Below are positions 6,118 through 7,963 of a DNA stretch of 7,963 bases, piece after piece. Within the stretch, counting starts at the first letter, position 1, and each line of letters opens with the position of its first letter. Made by a program: the position numbers and the translations under genes. This DNA is from JBDTRY01 sp039931435 (GTDB lineage Bacteria > Acidobacteriota > Thermoanaerobaculia > Gp7-AA8), in NCBI GenBank assembly GCA_039931435.1, contig JBDTRY010000182.1:1-7963 (forward strand), in the 5' to 3' direction. The notes under the pieces were generated by a model. It searched no databases and was not told the origin of the DNA. It saw nothing but the letters and a program-made list of their open reading frames with translations.

Positions 6118-7416
6118 ATGAACGTCTTCCGCGCGCGGATCTTCACGCCGCTCGGCTCTCCATTTTCGACGCCGGACCTGCGGTCTACGTACGCCTACTT
6201 CGATGACGGGTACCTTGCCGTGGCCGACGATGGCTCGATCGAGAGCATCGGTGACTGGCAGTCGCGCCCGCACCGCCTGAGCGAGGAGCCGCTCGTCGAG
6301 TTCGGCGAGAACATCATCATCAGTCCCGGTTTCGTAGACACGCATCTGCACGCACCGCAACTGGAAATGATCGGTTCGTACGGAGGTCATCTTCTGGAGT
6401 GGCTGGCGCGCTACACGTTTCCGACGGAAGCGAAGTTTGCCGATGAGCATTACGCCCGGTCGATCGGACGGGCACTCTTCGATGAGCTGTTGAGGAATGG
6501 TACGACCACGGCGCTGATCTTCTCGTCGGTTCATGCACGCGCGACGGGCGTGCTCTTCGAAGAAGCCGAACGACGCGGATTCCGGGCCATTATCGGGAAA
6601 GCCCTCATGGATCGGAATGCTCCCGAGAATCTTCTGGAAAGTGCCGCCGACGCTTATGAGAATTCACGGGCGCTCATTCTCCAGTGGCACAAGCACGAAA
6701 TGCTGCGCTATGCGATTTCTCCGCGCTTCGCACCGACCTCCACGCCGGAGCTTCTGGAAGTCGCCGGAACGCTGAAACGGGAGTTCCCGGACGTCTACGT
6801 TCACACACACGTCTCGGAGAACCGCGCCGAGGTCGACTGGGTTGCGGAGCTGTTTCCGGAATCCGGAAGCTATGTGGACGTGTACGATCGCGCCGGTTTG
6901 CTCGACCAGCGCTCGGTGCTCGCCCACGGCGTTCATTTGACCGACGGGGAGTTGGAGGTGCTCAGTGAGCGGCAAGCACGCCTCTCCCACTGTCCCAACT
7001 CGAACCTTTTCCTCGGGAGCGGTCTTTTTCCGATGAATCGGGTGGTGAAGGCGGGAGTCGTCTTCGGACTGGGAAGCGACATTGGAGCCGGAACGACTCC
7101 GTCGTTGTTCAACGCCATGTCGGACGCTTACAAGGTTCAGCAGGTGCTGGGTACATCGTTGAGCCCGTTCCATCTCTGGTACCTGGCAACGCTGGGAGGG
7201 GCCGCAGCGCTCTTGCTCGATGCCTTCACCGGCAGTCTCGAGCGAGGCAAAGATGCCGATTTCGTCGCTCTCGACCTCAATGGCAGCCCGCTTCTGGCAA
7301 GACGAACGGCCAACGCCAGCCTCATCGAAGACCTTCTGGCCGGGCTGATCTTCCTCGGTGACGAGCGCATCGTCAGCCGGACGTTTATCAAGGGTGAGGA
7401 AGTGTCGGCGCGTTGA
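6118..7416 (+). CDS. guaD: Guanine deaminase
   Basis: This 432-residue amidohydrolase hydrolyses guanine to xanthine and ammonia in purine salvage and catabolism. The metal-binding start is PGFVDTHLHAPQ (70-81), giving His76 and His78. The substrate stretch EWLARYTFPTEAKF (94-107) is characteristic of guanine deaminases rather than other amidohydrolases. SPRFAPT (201-207) provides the guanine-contacting Arg203. HTHVSEN (229-235) provides zinc ligand His231 and catalytic Glu234. LAHGVHL (268-274) gives His270 and GLGSDIGAG (317-325) gives Asp321. The complete zinc site and the usual length of about 430-450 residues indicate an active enzyme. The start at ATG 6118 gives the expected N-terminal beta-sandwich strand; an ATG at 6110 is in another frame and stops after three codons. 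No transporter or xanthine dehydrogenase gene is adjacent, so the context adds little. It may be co-transcribed with the exonuclease. Confidence 0.95.
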   Translation: MNVFRARIFTPLGSPFSTPDLRSTYAYFDDGYLAVADDGSIESIGDWQSRPHRLSEEPLVEFGENIIISPGFVDTHLHAPQLEMIGSYGGHLLEWLARYTFPTEAKFADEHYARSIGRALFDELLRNGTTTALIFSSVHARATGVLFEEAERRGFRAIIGKALMDRNAPENLLESAADAYENSRALILQWHKHEMLRYAISPRFAPTSTPELLEVAGTLKREFPDVYVHTHVSENRAEVDWVAELFPESGSYVDVYDRAGLLDQRSVLAHGVHLTDGELEVLSERQARLSHCPNSNLFLGSGLFPMNRVVKAGVVFGLGSDIGAGTTPSLFNAMSDAYKVQQVLGTSLSPFHLWYLATLGGAAALLLDAFTGSLERGKDADFVALDLNGSPLLARRTANASLIEDLLAGLIFLGDERIVSRTFIKGEEVSAR

Positions 7417-7575
7417 GGCTGAATCAGCACTTTGGACTCTCAGAACCCTTCCCCGTTATCCCAAGCACCGGCGCCCTGAAGCGGCTCATCCTGCCCCAGG
7501 CCGACCGGCTCGAGTCTTCGACGGACATCAAAATCGAGCGTCGAACGAAACGCCCGTGCATTTCCCGGTCGGTGT

Positions 7576-7669
7576 TAGCCCGACGAGGTGAAGCGAGGAC
7601 GGTTCTTCCGCACGCAACACGGCTGTCCAGGGCTCACCGAAGATCCCTCGCTTTCTCGCTCGGGATGAC
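7576..7669. repeat. GTCATCC/GGATGAC paired inverted repeat, copy 3
   Basis: The left arm (about 7576-7610) contains GCCCGACGAGGTGAAGCGAG followed by TTCCGCACG. The right arm (7640-7669) is AAGATCCCTCGCT then TTCTCGCTCGGGATGAC. It resembles copy 1 (595-687) along its length, with the left arm more decayed (AGCCCGACGAG for ATCCCGACGAG). It lies in the 435-bp gap 7417-7851 between guaD and the exported-protein gene, where I see no gene. A degenerate extra tip, TTCGGGATGGCC, is at 7713-7724, and CACCGGCGCC, the first 10 bases of the companion module, is at 7465-7474. Confidence 0.6.
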
Positions 7670-7838
7670 ACGCCATTGATACAGCACGGCGCAACGAGCA
7701 TCCGCGCTCTGGTTCGGGATGGCCACCGCAGCATTGACACGGTTCAGCGGCGAGGCAACCGGGGATTTTCGGCTTGGCTCCGTTGTCGGAGGCCGATTGG
7801 CGCACGATTTGCGCTGAAGATCCCCAGTTGAAATTAAC

Positions 7839-7844
7839 GAGGAG
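7839..7844 (+). promoter_or_regulatory. Strong Shine-Dalgarno sequence
   Basis: GAGGAG ends 7 bases before the ATG at 7852. It is the best ribosome binding site in the window and fixes the start of a gene too truncated to be judged by length. Confidence 0.7.
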
Positions 7845-7851
7845 AATACCG

Positions 7852-7963
7852 ATGCAGCGAAATGGCCTTGTTGTGCGCGCTTTCCTTTCATTCCTTCTCA
7901 TGGCGGGCTTTGGAAGCCTGTCCCTTTTTGCACAAAGCCGTCCCACCTGGGAGACAGCGGCAG
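7852..7963 (+). CDS. N terminus of a Sec-exported protein (3' truncated by window)
   Basis: Only the first 37 codons are present. They read as a classical signal peptide: a basic n-region (MQRNGLVVR), a hydrophobic core of about 17 residues (AFLSFLLMAG then FGSLSLF), and a likely signal peptidase I site after Phe-Ala in LFAQS, at about residue 28. No lipobox cysteine follows, so it is not a lipoprotein by this start. The mature part begins QSRPTWETAA and is too short to identify. The strong ribosome binding site upstream supports a real, well-translated gene. The product should be periplasmic, in the outer membrane or secreted. Confidence 0.75.
   Translation, partial: MQRNGLVVRAFLSFLLMAGFGSLSLFAQSRPTWETAA

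Noticed and set aside
7417..7740. Short open frames in the guaD downstream gap
   Set aside because: They cross the inverted repeat element, have no ribosome binding sites and show no domain-like sequence.

Overview
The window is GC-rich, gene-dense chromosomal DNA of a free-living bacterium. All the identifiable genes are housekeeping or metabolic. The gene set, the bacterial ATP-dependent DNA ligase, the PolB-type orphan exonuclease and the intergenic GGATGAC-type repeats would fit Acidobacteriota or a neighbouring deep phylum, but the sequence alone does not settle this and the placement is inference. I see no transposase, integrase, phage gene, CRISPR array, tRNA or rRNA.

Layout from left to right: the 3' end of topA (+) carries the C-terminal zinc fingers and is followed by a small stem-loop. 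A convergent gap holds a repeat element. Then come two genes on the minus strand: an ATP-dependent DNA ligase (3546 down to 1909) and, 59 bp downstream, a MetX-family homoserine O-acyltransferase (1849 down to 707). A 221-bp divergent gap separates the ligase from mdh (+), an LDH-like malate dehydrogenase. A 472-bp gap rich in repeats follows and ends in a TATAAT box. After it lie a DEDDy 3'-5' exonuclease of the PolB-exonuclease-like family (+) and, 51 bp later, guanine deaminase guaD (+). A 435-bp gap with another repeat element leads to the start of a gene for a Sec-exported protein, which runs off the right edge.

The genes do not form one pathway. TopA, the ligase and the exonuclease act on DNA; MetX feeds methionine synthesis; Mdh belongs to the TCA cycle; GuaD belongs to purine salvage. 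Possible transcription units are lig-metX (minus strand) and exo-guaD (plus strand), although guaD may have its own, possibly leaderless, promoter.

The most distinctive structure is the intergenic DNA. Three of the four gaps contain a paired inverted element of about 95-115 bp, whose ends read GTCATCC...GGATGAC around a variable middle. A second repeated module (CACCGGCGCCTGCGC type) accompanies two of the three. Both modules occur together as a direct repeat of about 90 bp on either side of the central element in the mdh-exo gap. This looks like a REP/BIME- or MITE-like family. I found no clear novel defence or metabolic system in this window.
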